DNA of 23,806 nucleotides from an uncultured Eubacteriales bacterium (GCA_900543755.1 UQSP01000033.1:1-23806); one strand, 5' to 3'. Counted from the stretch's first letter, positions 15,673 to 23,758 are shown. The notes: a model not told the origin generated them from the sequence alone. Numbers and translations are program-made.

Positions 15673-17565
15673 TTATTCGCCCAGGATTACGACGTCGGAA
15701 ATCTTTATTTCCTTGTTGACGTCGCTTATCTTTTCGGAAACGATGATGTTTACTTCGCTGACGACAATGTCTTCAAACGACGCCACGGACGCCCCGCCCT
15801 GGCGCATGAACTTGTTTACGGAGTCGTAATAATCTTTAATGAAAGGTATGTTTTCGATAAAACACTCGTCGACGTACTCGCTGAGATTGTACCATGCGGG
15901 TTTTTCCGCCAGTTTGAAAGAGATTCCCTCTATCCCCGAAAACGCGTAATCGTAATCGAAGCTGTTGTACACAAGCACCGCGTTGATTTTTCTGGGAGCG
16001 TCGAACTTAAAAGTAATCGCGGTCTTGCCTTTTGCGGTAAACTCACGGTCCGCATAATACTGATGAGTGACGAACAAGCCGTCGTTTATGTACTTAAGCG
16101 TGTCGTCGTAAGCGTTGGTCGCGCTTACCTTTGCCTCGGGCGCGACGTTTTTCCTGCCTGTAACGCCGTAAGGCTTGGGCTGAACGCTTTTAGTGGGGCC
16201 GTTGCCGTAAAGCAGTTTTCCGTAAACGGCGTCCTCCACCAGATATACGCGGTCAAAGCCGTAAATTCTGCCGTCGGAAGCGGAAGTCGCGCCGCTGAAC
16301 GGGTCGGCATGCACCCAGTAAATACAGAAAAGTTCTCCGCCCATTTCCACGAAAGCGCAATGCCCCGTACCCGTCATATAATCGTTGGTGTCGTTTTTGC
16401 CCATGATGACGGACGGATACCAGGGAAGCTTTTTAAAAGGCCCCAGAGGGCTGTCGCCAATCGCCTGTTTGGTGTCGTAAGTGGGGGAAGCAAATCCCTG
16501 AGGCGAATAAATAAGGTAGTATCTGCCGTCCGCAAAGTACATCTGCGGTCCCTCGTTAATGGCACCCTCGTCGCCCCAGAGACCGGCGTCCTTGGTTTCG
16601 TCGCGTTCTGTTCCGCTGTCCGTGCCGAAATAACCCGTCTTGACGTAAGCGTCCTCGTCATAACGGGCGGCGCCGCCCACATACTCCACGGACTCGTAAT
16701 TACAAGCCGCCAGCATTGTAAGCGTGTCATAATCGGGCGTAATCATATCCTTCATTTTGACGCCCCACATACAGTTATGGTCGTGGCCCGTGCTTATATG
16801 CCGCACGAAATATAGATACAAATCTCCGTTTTCGTCGAAGAACGGGGAAAAGTCGATAACCGAAAAGACGTAATCGAGATCGAATTGGTCCGTAACGTTG
16901 ATCTGAGGAGTGCGGCCCGTAATAACCTGACCGTTAAGATTAGCTTTCGTCGCGTCGCCGTAATATCTTTCGGAAGTGGCAAGCCTGAAAGGTCCCACAG
17001 GGTCGTCCGCCATAAGTACCGCGCCGTAAAAACGGTCGTACATGTTGTCGCTTTGGACATTGAACCAGGGCTCTTCATCGCTTTTAAAAGGAGCAAACGC
17101 ATTAAAATACATATAGTACTTGCCGTCTTTTTCGTTGTAGACAACCTCGGGCGCCCAGACGTGTTGGATAATCCATTCGTCGCTTTCGATACGCACGCCG
17201 AAACCGTCGCTGACCGCGCCGCACAGTTCCCAGTCGTTGAGGTCACGGCTTCTTAAAACCGTCACAGCCGAGCGCGAGCCGTCGGGCTCCAGCTGCACGG
17301 GCACACCGTCGTTTCCCGACATATACATATAAAACCAGCCGCCGTACTCCGAATCGCGCTCATCCGGCACCCATATGACGTCCGCGTCGCCGCCGAACAC
17401 GTTGAGATCGTTGCGGTAAAAATATTTGCTGTCGAACCGGTCGCTTTCGTCGCTTAACACAAAAGCACCCAGTTTAAATCCGCTTAAATCGCCTGCGCAA
17501 GCCGTAAAAGACAGAGCAAACGCCAACGTCAGCAGCAATGAAAAAAACACTTTTATTTTTTTCAT
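15673..17565 (-). CDS. GH43-like glycoside hydrolase lipoprotein with discoidin-like C-terminus
   Basis: A 630-residue secreted lipoprotein: signal peptide with lipobox FTAC (Cys23), a five-bladed beta-propeller of the GH43/GH117-like type (about 45-480), and a discoidin/F5-8C-like domain (about 490-630, ending VVILGE). Candidate catalytic residues are Asp62 in GGDADVIW (general base, though the usual Asp-Pro is Asp-Val), Asp238 in SVIDFSPFFDENGDLYLYF (pKa modulator) and Glu338 in NEGPQMYF (acid). WAPEV (137-141) and GTGHCAFV (His402) are also typical of the fold. GH43 enzymes remove arabinose, xylose or galactose units. ATG 17565 was chosen over an in-frame start 29 codons upstream, because the signal peptide begins there and GGGAGG precedes it by about 12 bases. 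It belongs to the operon with the ABC transporter and the giant lipoprotein. Confidence 0.85.
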   Translation of the reverse strand: MKKIKVFFSLLLTLAFALSFTACAGDLSGFKLGAFVLSDESDRFDSKYFYRNDLNVFGGDADVIWVPDERDSEYGGWFYMYMSGNDGVPVQLEPDGSRSAVTVLRSRDLNDWELCGAVSDGFGVRIESDEWIIQHVWAPEVVYNEKDGKYYMYFNAFAPFKSDEEPWFNVQSDNMYDRFYGAVLMADDPVGPFRLATSERYYGDATKANLNGQVITGRTPQINVTDQFDLDYVFSVIDFSPFFDENGDLYLYFVRHISTGHDHNCMWGVKMKDMITPDYDTLTMLAACNYESVEYVGGAARYDEDAYVKTGYFGTDSGTERDETKDAGLWGDEGAINEGPQMYFADGRYYLIYSPQGFASPTYDTKQAIGDSPLGPFKKLPWYPSVIMGKNDTNDYMTGTGHCAFVEMGGELFCIYWVHADPFSGATSASDGRIYGFDRVYLVEDAVYGKLLYGNGPTKSVQPKPYGVTGRKNVAPEAKVSATNAYDDTLKYINDGLFVTHQYYADREFTAKGKTAITFKFDAPRKINAVLVYNSFDYDYAFSGIEGISFKLAEKPAWYNLSEYVDECFIENIPFIKDYYDSVNKFMRQGGASVASFEDIVVSEVNIIVSEKISDVNKEIKISDVVILGE

Positions 17566-17709
17566 TTCCGTAATCTTCCTCCCTTCTCTTTTTTCCTGCT
17601 TTTTTTTCTGATTTTCTGCTCCGAACAAACCGCAATTTATTCGCGGTTTCATAGATCCGTAATGTCTTGCCTGTAAATTCTCTTGCGTATGAACGCATAC
17701 GAACGGAAA

Positions 17710-18600
17710 TCATCCCTTCAGGCCCGAAGAAACGGCAATGCCCTTTAAGATAAACTTCTGAGAAATAAGATACAAAATAATAAGCGGAAGCATCGCAACC
17801 ACACAGCCCGCCATTCTTAAAGGCCAGTTCTGCGTATAAACGTCCGCGAAAAATGCCAGTGCTATCTGCAGAGTGTACATACTTGCGTCCTGCAAATAAA
17901 TAAGCGGTCCCATGTAATCGTTGTATGCACCGATAAAAGTTATTATAAACTGCGCGATAAGCGCGGGCGCGGCGATTCCCAGCATAATTTTAAGAAAAAT
18001 GCCGAAGTTGCTGAGTCCGTCGATTTTTGCCGCTCCCATAAGGTCGTCGGGAATACCCAGAAAATACTGTCTTAAAAAGAACACCACGCCGATTGAGCCG
18101 AACATTCTGGGAATCATAAGCGGAAAAGGCGTGTTAACCCATCCGATGTTGTCGAAAATGAGGAAAGAGGCAATGGTGGACATACAGTTGGGAATCATCA
18201 TCGTCGCCAGCAAAACCGAAAACATGAAGTTTTTGGCACGGAATCTCAGTTTCGCGAAAGCGAAAGCGGACAGCGCGGACATAAACAAACCCACGATAAG
18301 TCCGGGAAGATAAATCCAAAGTGTGTTCCACAGTCCCCTGATGACGCTTGTTCCGCCCATTTTTCTGAACAGTACGCTTTCATAAGCCTTTAAAGTAAAT
18401 CCCATTTGCGGCCACCAGGCAAAAGCGGCGTTGTTTGCCTCTATCTCGCTTTCCAGTGAAGTTATAATAAGGATGTAAAAAGGCACCAGCACGAAAAGAA
18501 GCACCAATAAAAGCATGAAATGAGAGCCTATAAACAGTTTTTTCTTTTTGCGTTCGCTCGCTTTTACTGCGGCATATGCGTTGTTGTAAGAACTTTCCAT
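17710..18600 (-). CDS. Sugar ABC transporter permease, MalG/CUT1 type
   Basis: A 296-residue integral membrane protein with six predicted helices, starting with a long N-terminal helix (FMLLLVLLFVLVPFYILIIT). The cytoplasmic EAA loop that docks the ATPase is present as IPDDLMGAAKIDGLSNFGIF (about 200-219), in the form typical of MalG-like CUT1 subunits. I set the start at ATG 18600 (MESSYNN) because AAGGGGG lies five bases before it; a longer frame would overlap the upstream gene. It is 11 bases downstream of the MalF-type permease gene. No ATPase gene is on the contig, as usual for Gram-positive CUT1 systems that share one MsmX-like ATPase. It probably imports oligosaccharides released by the surface lipoproteins. 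Confidence 0.92.
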   Translation of the reverse strand: MESSYNNAYAAVKASERKKKKLFIGSHFMLLLVLLFVLVPFYILIITSLESEIEANNAAFAWWPQMGFTLKAYESVLFRKMGGTSVIRGLWNTLWIYLPGLIVGLFMSALSAFAFAKLRFRAKNFMFSVLLATMMIPNCMSTIASFLIFDNIGWVNTPFPLMIPRMFGSIGVVFFLRQYFLGIPDDLMGAAKIDGLSNFGIFLKIMLGIAAPALIAQFIITFIGAYNDYMGPLIYLQDASMYTLQIALAFFADVYTQNWPLRMAGCVVAMLPLIILYLISQKFILKGIAVSSGLKG

Positions 18601-18611
18601 TTGCGCCCCCT

Positions 18612-19574
18612 TCAATCGTAGTTCACCCATTTTTTGCTGAGGCGGAAGTTGATGCGCGTAATAATTATGATGGCAATCGCAACAATCCAGCTCAGCGCGG
18701 AGCCCATTCCCAATCCGTCGGTCGCGGTATTGGTAAACGCCATACGGTACAGATAATACGTAAGCGTAACCGCCCTGTAACCCGGACCCACGCCGTTGGT
18801 GGTAATAACCTGCATTATCGCCATTTCCTGCATCGCGGCGATAAGGTTCATGATAAGCATATAAAAAAGCGTGGGAGTAATGCCGGGAAAAGTTATTTTC
18901 CAGAAAACCGTGATTTCCCTTGCCCCGTCTATCCGCGCAGCCTCTTTAAGCGAACTGTCCACGTTTGCAAGCGCAGACTGCATCAGCACTATATTGGTGC
19001 CGCCCATCCACAGACTAAGGAACAATACGGAGGGCATAAACCACTCTTTGGAAGTCATAAAGCCCACTTTGGGCAGTCCTATTCCGCTTAAAAACGTGTT
19101 TATCACTCCGTAATTGGCCTCGTAAATCCAGGTCCACATAAGCGTTACGCCCACCGTGGAGCAAACCGACGGAAGAAAAAGCACGGTTCGGGCAAACCCG
19201 CGCGCCTTAAGCGGTTTGGTAAGCAAATTGGCGATGAACAGCGCCGACACCATGTTGACGGGCACGCTTAAGCAATAATACAAGGTATTTACCACCGATG
19301 TGTAGAACATTTCCGACGTCAGTATTGCCTTGTAGTTATCAAATCCCGCAAACTTCATGCGCGTGATGTCGTATGACTTCAGCTCGGTAAAACTGACGAC
19401 AAGCGACAGCAGCATGGGAAACAGTCCGAACAGGATATACCCTATAAAAGGCGAAATCGCCATAAGGGTTCCCTCGATATCTTCTCTTCTTTTCAGTTTT
19501 TTCCCGGCTGCCGAAGCGACGTTGTTTTTAAAAAGCTTCGTGTTTACAAATTCCGGATTTTCTCTATCCTGCAT
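18612..19574 (-). CDS. Sugar ABC transporter permease, MalF/CUT1 type
   Basis: A 320-residue membrane permease with six helices after a charged N-terminus (KKLKRREDIEGTLMAISPFI). The EAA loop is SLKEAARIDGAREITVFWKI (about 215-235), a good match to MalF-like subunits, where the ATPase coupling helix binds. The start ATG 19574 (MQDRENP) has AAGGA nine bases upstream; a longer frame starts at 19655 but has no supporting ribosome site. It pairs with the MalG-type permease to form the channel. It follows the solute-binding protein gene after a 181-base gap that can fold into hairpins, an arrangement often associated with higher expression of the binding protein than of the permeases. Confidence 0.92.
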   Translation of the reverse strand: MQDRENPEFVNTKLFKNNVASAAGKKLKRREDIEGTLMAISPFIGYILFGLFPMLLSLVVSFTELKSYDITRMKFAGFDNYKAILTSEMFYTSVVNTLYYCLSVPVNMVSALFIANLLTKPLKARGFARTVLFLPSVCSTVGVTLMWTWIYEANYGVINTFLSGIGLPKVGFMTSKEWFMPSVLFLSLWMGGTNIVLMQSALANVDSSLKEAARIDGAREITVFWKITFPGITPTLFYMLIMNLIAAMQEMAIMQVITTNGVGPGYRAVTLTYYLYRMAFTNTATDGLGMGSALSWIVAIAIIIITRINFRLSKKWVNYD

Positions 19575-19654
19575 ATCTGATAATCCTTTTTTTTCCGCTT
19601 TATCTGTGCTTTCAAGCCTGCAAGTCAAAAACTTTCCGCGTATCCTCACGAACA

Positions 19655-19725
19655 ATTCCGCACGTTCCGCGCTGTTCTTGCTTCAGAAACGACTGACCGG
19701 ACAACCGGGTGTTTTGCTGCGGAAT
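19655..19725 (-). other. Hairpin-rich spacer between binding-protein and permease genes
   Basis: On the - strand ATTCCGC (19719-19725) can pair with GCGGAAT (19655-19661), enclosing a CCGG-TTGT-CCGG hairpin. A competing stem GGGTG/CACCC lies close to the binding-protein stop. Such elements in malE-malF-type spacers stabilise the upstream mRNA or attenuate transcription. There is no clear U-run, so partial read-through is expected. This is inferred from sequence only. Confidence 0.4.
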
Positions 19726-19755
19726 CACCCTTTTTTCAAGCCATATTATTACTTA

Positions 19756-21579
19756 TCAATAAAGCTTAAGTCTTTCGTTGGTGTCGTTTACGGCGTCTGC
19801 GCGCCATGCGTCATATGTCATCTTGCCGTTACGCACTTCGGAGTTAAGCGGAACCGCCCAGACATTTATCCACTCGTAATCCGCCATATACCACCAGTCG
19901 CCCGCGCCTTGGAATTCCAGCGCTTCGGAAAAAGCTTTTACGTTTGCGGGTGCGTATCCGGGAAAAACTACACGGGATATCAATTCCTTCTGGTTGGGGA
20001 AATGTCCGTTTTCGGCGCGTATGGTCTGACCGGCTTTACTTGCCATCCATTTAATAAACTTTGCCGCTGACTCTTTGTTCTGCGAATTTTCGCGGCTGAC
20101 CATGGCCTTGGAGTTGGACTGCCCCGCGGTCTTTCCCACTACTACGGTTTCGTCGCAGTCGGGATCAAGAGGATCGACGTATTCTTTGTAAACGGCAAGC
20201 GGAGCGATATCCCACTTGAATCCGCGTTCTTCGGCCTGCTCGCTGACGGTAGCCATATAGGATGAGTAATCCACCAGCATCGCCATTTTGCCCGAATAAA
20301 AATAATTCATTCTCGTGCGGGTGGAAAAGGTAAGGGGATTGGGCGAAATCGCAAGTCCGCCCTCGCCTTCTATATCTGCGGTTTTTTCCGCCCCCAACTT
20401 AAGATAACGGGTAAACGCCTCTCTCGTGGAGGGAAGCGCGGTAAGCGTCCCGTTTTCGGCCGCCTCCGTCACGCTCTGACGTATCCCTATTTTTTGACCG
20501 TTGTATGTATAGCCGCCTTCGTTGTCGGGCGTCATCAGCTCGCCTGCGGGAATATCGAATTTGTCGAGATGCTCAAGCGTTTCGCCCTTAGTATAAGTTT
20601 TACCGGTATAAGCGCCCGTATAGCTTTCGCCCGTTACCATAAAGTTGGGCGTGTAATCCAGAAGCGAAAAGTTCCAGTCGCCGTTACCCGATAAATCGGT
20701 AAGGCAGTCGCCGCCCACCGACCAGCCGTAATTGAACCACCACTCGGTAAAATACCCGAAATCGGTGCCGAATTCCGCCGCCGCACTTGTATTGTAAGAG
20801 GGAGTGAACAGCATCGCAAGGTCCTCGATTTCGTCCCAGTTCATCGCAATGCAGTTGTTGAATACAAGCACTTCGTTTTCGTCGGGGTACGTCCAGCCCA
20901 CGTCCACGGTATATGGATATATGCTGCGGTAATAACCCTTGTTCGGGACCGTAACTCCTTTAAGCTCGGGATGCTCGGCTTCGTAATCAGCGCGCGTTTT
21001 GCCGCGGTTGTCCGCGACTTTTCCGTCATTCCACGCGTCCAGATTCTCTTCGTCCACGCTAATTACGATGATTCCGGCTTTTTCAAACATACTTTCGTTG
21101 TAGTAAAGCGCAGAGGGCTTGGTATCCAGCGGCAAACCGTAAAGCGGATCGTCGGAATTGGAAGTGTTGTTTTCGCGGTCGTAGCGCAGTCTGTCCACCG
21201 TAGTGGCGTACACATCGCTTACGTCGATGTCGTTAACTGCGTCAAGGTATTGCGTCATATCCGTCAGAAAACCCATATTGACCCACTTTTTAAAGTTGTC
21301 CTCAATGCACAGAAAGACGTCGGGTCCGCTTTTCGAGGTGGAAACGGTCTGAATAAGAGATTCGTAATTTCCCGGCGGCTTGGTGGAAATGTCCACCTTT
21401 ATTCCGTTTTCCTTGCCGTAAGTTTCGTTAAACTCTTCGGTCATGATTGTGTAAACTTCCAGCTCCGACTCGTCGCCGTAAACCCAGAACTTTACGTTGC
21501 TGTTTCCGCCTCCTCCGCAACCGAAAAGGGTCACGCTGAAAAGAATAGCCGCGAATATAACGCAAATAAACTTTTTCAT
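19756..21579 (-). CDS. ABC transporter solute-binding lipoprotein (CUT1, family 1)
   Basis: A 607-residue extracytoplasmic lipoprotein: signal peptide MKKFICVIFAAILFSVTLFG with lipobox LFGC (Cys21), then a family-1 binding-protein fold. The opening strand VKFWVYGDESELEVYTIMTE and the GPDVFLCIEDNFKKWVNMGF segment (pattern 'PDVF...W...G.L.D') are typical of sugar binders. Near the C-terminus SKAMVSRENSQNKESAAKFI and KWMASKAGQ fit the common hinge/tail region. It is clearly longer than most CUT1 binders (about 420-450 residues), with extra material in the middle, which may suit a large oligosaccharide ligand. AAGGAG eight bases before the ATG supports the start. It is the first gene of the operon with the two permeases, the GH43-like enzyme and the giant lipoprotein. 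Confidence 0.9.
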   Translation of the reverse strand: MKKFICVIFAAILFSVTLFGCGGGGNSNVKFWVYGDESELEVYTIMTEEFNETYGKENGIKVDISTKPPGNYESLIQTVSTSKSGPDVFLCIEDNFKKWVNMGFLTDMTQYLDAVNDIDVSDVYATTVDRLRYDRENNTSNSDDPLYGLPLDTKPSALYYNESMFEKAGIIVISVDEENLDAWNDGKVADNRGKTRADYEAEHPELKGVTVPNKGYYRSIYPYTVDVGWTYPDENEVLVFNNCIAMNWDEIEDLAMLFTPSYNTSAAAEFGTDFGYFTEWWFNYGWSVGGDCLTDLSGNGDWNFSLLDYTPNFMVTGESYTGAYTGKTYTKGETLEHLDKFDIPAGELMTPDNEGGYTYNGQKIGIRQSVTEAAENGTLTALPSTREAFTRYLKLGAEKTADIEGEGGLAISPNPLTFSTRTRMNYFYSGKMAMLVDYSSYMATVSEQAEERGFKWDIAPLAVYKEYVDPLDPDCDETVVVGKTAGQSNSKAMVSRENSQNKESAAKFIKWMASKAGQTIRAENGHFPNQKELISRVVFPGYAPANVKAFSEALEFQGAGDWWYMADYEWINVWAVPLNSEVRNGKMTYDAWRADAVNDTNERLKLY

Positions 21580-21632
21580 TGCTCTTTCTCCTTATCCCGT
21601 TTTATAGTTTTATTTCTGTGGATATGATTTAA

Positions 21633-21655
21633 TCTTGACTTTTTGTTCTTGACTT
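21633..21655. promoter_or_regulatory. Tandem 9-bp direct repeat upstream of the glycan operon
   Basis: TCTTGACTT occurs at 21633-21641 and again at 21647-21655 (read on +; AAGTCAAGA on the coding - strand), with a 14-base period. It lies 54-76 bases before the start of the binding-protein gene. No good -35/-10 pair is seen between it and the gene, so an activated weak promoter with this repeat as operator is possible. Confidence 0.4.
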
Positions 21656-21670
21656 AGCGCGGAACGCTTT

Positions 21671-22621
21671 TTACGCGCTTACCGTTTCTATCCCGCATTG
21701 GGCAGCGGACGAAGAAACTTCCGACTTATTGAAAACTTTGCTCATGAACTTTTTCACCACAAACCTTTCGTCCACGCCGTTTACAACCGTAACGGTGCGC
21801 GCATCGGGTCTTTTGTATGAGGCGCCATTGCATCCCGCGCCGTCCGTGAGATTAAGCGTTATTCCTTCCGCAAGTCCGCTTTCAACTACAGCCGCCTTTA
21901 TACGGCACGTCGAAGCGAAAGATGAGTCGAGAGCATACATAAGAGCAAGCGGATCGTGTAAAAGCGGTATGTAATCGTTCCTCTCCGACCAGCTTCTTAC
22001 CATATCCGCAAGCGCGCCGGTCAGCCCTCCGCATTCAAGTCCCAGAATATAATCGTAATTTTTTTTACCTATGCACACGCGCGAAGTTATTTCCCACGGT
22101 ACATACTCGACGTTAAGTCCGCTTTCCAGCACTATCCGCGCCGCAGTCGGGTCGCAGGCAATGTTCCATTCGTCGTGCGCAAAAGTAAAACATCCTCCCA
22201 TAACGACTATTCTGCCCGCCTTTTGCATCTTTTCGGGATAACGCATTATCGCCATAGCAACGTTGGTCTGCGCTCCTATGGCAAGCAAGACAAGCTCATT
22301 GCCGTACTTTTCGGCACACTCCGCGATAAACTTCACCGCGGCAAGGCCGCCGTCGTCATCTTCTTCGGCCGATTCCTCTCCGTAATTCAATGCGCCCAGT
22401 ATTTTTGCCCCCTCAGACAAAGGCTTGGAAGCCCCTGCAAAGACGGGAATATCGTTTCTTCCCTCCAACTCAAGCAGCCTTCTGACAATATGCGCGCGTT
22501 TTGCCGCTTCACGGTACACGGTTGTAATGCCCGCTATTTCAATGTCTGTTTTCATTAAAAAGCCCAATGCGAGCGCATCATCGATATCATCGCCTATGTC
22601 GGTGTCCATTAAAAGTATCAT
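21671..22621 (-). CDS. Inosine-uridine preferring nucleoside hydrolase family protein
   Basis: A 316-residue enzyme of the Ca2+-dependent nucleoside N-ribohydrolase family, which splits nucleosides into base and ribose. The N-terminal metal motif is DTDIGDDIDDALAL (Asp6, Asp8 and following Asp), the two-residue-longer form seen in many Bacillota members. EWNIACDPTAA (about 160-170) matches the family's E-x-N-x-x-x-DP motif, and the catalytic-type His222-Asp223 is in HDPLAL. All key residues are present, so it should be active. It has its own promoter (22655-22683) with a leader of about 27 bases and ends 91 bases before the binding-protein gene. The real substrate could be another N- or O-riboside-like compound, since the surroundings are a glycan-use locus; this is inference. 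Confidence 0.9.
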   Translation of the reverse strand: MILLMDTDIGDDIDDALALGFLMKTDIEIAGITTVYREAAKRAHIVRRLLELEGRNDIPVFAGASKPLSEGAKILGALNYGEESAEEDDDGGLAAVKFIAECAEKYGNELVLLAIGAQTNVAMAIMRYPEKMQKAGRIVVMGGCFTFAHDEWNIACDPTAARIVLESGLNVEYVPWEITSRVCIGKKNYDYILGLECGGLTGALADMVRSWSERNDYIPLLHDPLALMYALDSSFASTCRIKAAVVESGLAEGITLNLTDGAGCNGASYKRPDARTVTVVNGVDERFVVKKFMSKVFNKSEVSSSAAQCGIETVSA

Positions 22622-22654
22622 AATCCCGTATTTCCTTAATTTTTTTGTACCACA

Positions 22655-22683
22655 ATAATATCACAACAGCCGCCGTCAGACAA
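22655..22683 (-). promoter_or_regulatory. Promoter for the nucleoside hydrolase gene
   Basis: On the - strand TTGTCT (22678-22683), a 17-base spacer and TATTAT (22655-22660), preceded by TGA as in an extended -10. The start point should be near 22648. It lies just beyond the terminator of the second AraC gene, so the hydrolase is transcribed independently. Confidence 0.55.
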
Positions 22684-22711
22684 TAGCTAAATTCAAACAT
22701 CACCCGGTATT

Positions 22712-22743
22712 AAAAAAAATCGACTTACAAAAAGCCGATTTTT
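22712..22743 (-). terminator. Terminator of AraC gene 2
   Basis: On the - strand AAAAATCGGCTT and AAGTCGATTTTT form a 12-base stem with one G-T pair and a 5-base loop (22727-22731), followed by more T. It begins 27 bases after the AraC stop codon. Confidence 0.75.
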
Positions 22744-22769
22744 AAAAATATTTCTGTACTTTATTCGAT

Positions 22770-23561
22770 TCAGTCCTTGTATTTTATCAGCACGTCGCTG
22801 AATTTTATCTTGTTTTGTTGCTGGCGGAACTGTGCGGGAGTCATGTTTTCCACCTTTTTGAACGCTACGCTAAGGTGCGCCTGACTTTCAAACGCGCACT
22901 GACTTGCGATTTCCTTGATGGTCATATCAGTATCGGCAAGGAGTTCCTTTACCTTGTTCATCCTCTCCCGAAGAATAAATTCCTTGGCCCCCATGCCGTA
23001 AAGCTTGCGGAACTGATGCCGGAAATAATCGTAACTGTATCCTATCGTCTCGGCAAGGCTTTTTACGTCTATGCAATGCTGCGAGTTGAGTTTTATATAA
23101 TCTACGGCGTATTTCATGCTTTCTTCAAACACGTTTTTCTCGTCGTTACGGCTCTTTTGCCTGCAAATAAGCAGCATAATGCGTTCTATAAGCAGCGCCG
23201 CCGCATATTTGTAGTAATTGCGTTTCTGTACGATTTCACGGTTTATTTCCTCAAACAAAGCCAGCACCGCCCCCGAGTCGTCCTGATATACGCCCGTTTC
23301 CGCCGTAATATACTCGTTTTCGTATTCAAACGCGAAAAACAAAACTTGCGTCTGCGTCGAATGCTTCTCAGAATGGGGCACAGTCGGCGGAATATATACG
23401 AAAGTCCCGGGCCGATAATCGTAACTTTTACCGCCTATTACCGACTTGCCCTCCCCTCGTATGTAATACACAAGCTCGCAGCACGGATGAGTGTGTTCCG
23501 GCTCCACGCTGCACTTGGGATGTACGTGTCTTATTATGAATTTCAGCTCTGCATTGCCCAT
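22770..23561 (-). CDS. AraC family transcriptional regulator 2 (cupin sensor)
   Basis: A 263-residue regulator. The N-terminal cupin (about 1-90) has PEHTHPCCELVYYIRGEGK and PGTFVYIPPTVPHSE, the usual His-rich sugar-sensing barrel. The C-terminal AraC domain carries two helix-turn-helix units, SLAETIGYSYDYFRHQFRKL and IKEIASQCAFESQAHLSVAF, ending KVENMTPAQFRQQ. The frame is open up to TTG 23597, but that TTG is the -35 box; the -10 box ends 6 bases before ATG 23561 (MGNAELKFI). I therefore use 23561, although no Shine-Dalgarno sequence can fit. It lies upstream of, and in the same direction as, the nucleoside hydrolase and glycan operon, and is the likeliest regulator of these. It ends with its own terminator. 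Confidence 0.88.
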   Translation of the reverse strand: MGNAELKFIIRHVHPKCSVEPEHTHPCCELVYYIRGEGKSVIGGKSYDYRPGTFVYIPPTVPHSEKHSTQTQVLFFAFEYENEYITAETGVYQDDSGAVLALFEEINREIVQKRNYYKYAAALLIERIMLLICRQKSRNDEKNVFEESMKYAVDYIKLNSQHCIDVKSLAETIGYSYDYFRHQFRKLYGMGAKEFILRERMNKVKELLADTDMTIKEIASQCAFESQAHLSVAFKKVENMTPAQFRQQQNKIKFSDVLIKYKD

Positions 23562-23567
23562 ATTTCT

Positions 23568-23597
23568 ATTGTAAAGCCTTTTTATGAAAATTGTCAA
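23568..23597 (-). promoter_or_regulatory. Near-consensus promoter of AraC gene 2
   Basis: On the - strand a perfect TTGACA (23592-23597), an 18-base spacer and TACAAT (23568-23573). The expected transcription start, about seven bases on, is 23561, the A of the ATG itself. Confidence 0.72.
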
Positions 23598-23666
23598 GCA
23601 CCATATAACCGAATTGTAAAAACATTCCCGATTATAAACAGTCAGCGGAAAATTCTGCTTTTTTAC

Positions 23667-23758
23667 TTATTTCCGATATGCATTTTGCTTAAGCCGTTTA
23701 CCGGCGATTTCATAGGTTGCGCCGCCGAAAATATAAAAAGGTGAGTAATAGTTTATCT
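23667..23758 (-). CDS. Possible 3' end of an unidentified gene cut by the contig end
   Basis: From the last genomic base the - strand is open for 29 codons to TAA at 23667-23669, reading INYYSPFYIFGGATYEIAGK and then RLKQNAYRK. The text looks protein-like (mixed, with a basic tail) but is too short to identify. The rest of the gene would lie beyond the adapter. The 70 bases between it and the AraC promoter hold only a weak AGCGGAA/TTCTGCT stem. Confidence 0.35.

Noticed and set aside
15508..16815. Long + strand open frame (435 codons) opposite the GH43-like gene
   Set aside because: It is antisense to a gene with signal peptide, domains and catalytic motifs, and has no protein-like features or ribosome site.
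21656..21678. AGCGCG/CGCGCT stem at the end of the nucleoside hydrolase gene as a terminator
   Set aside because: It is short, overlaps the stop codon and lacks a T-run on the - strand; read-through into the transporter operon remains possible.
22815..23744. + strand open frame (309 codons) opposite AraC gene 2
   Set aside because: Antisense to clear cupin and AraC domains; no start signal.
50..23758. CRISPR arrays, tRNA and rRNA genes, insertion-sequence transposases
   Set aside because: No regularly spaced repeats, no cloverleaf-like stretch and no transposase or integrase motif was found by eye on either strand.
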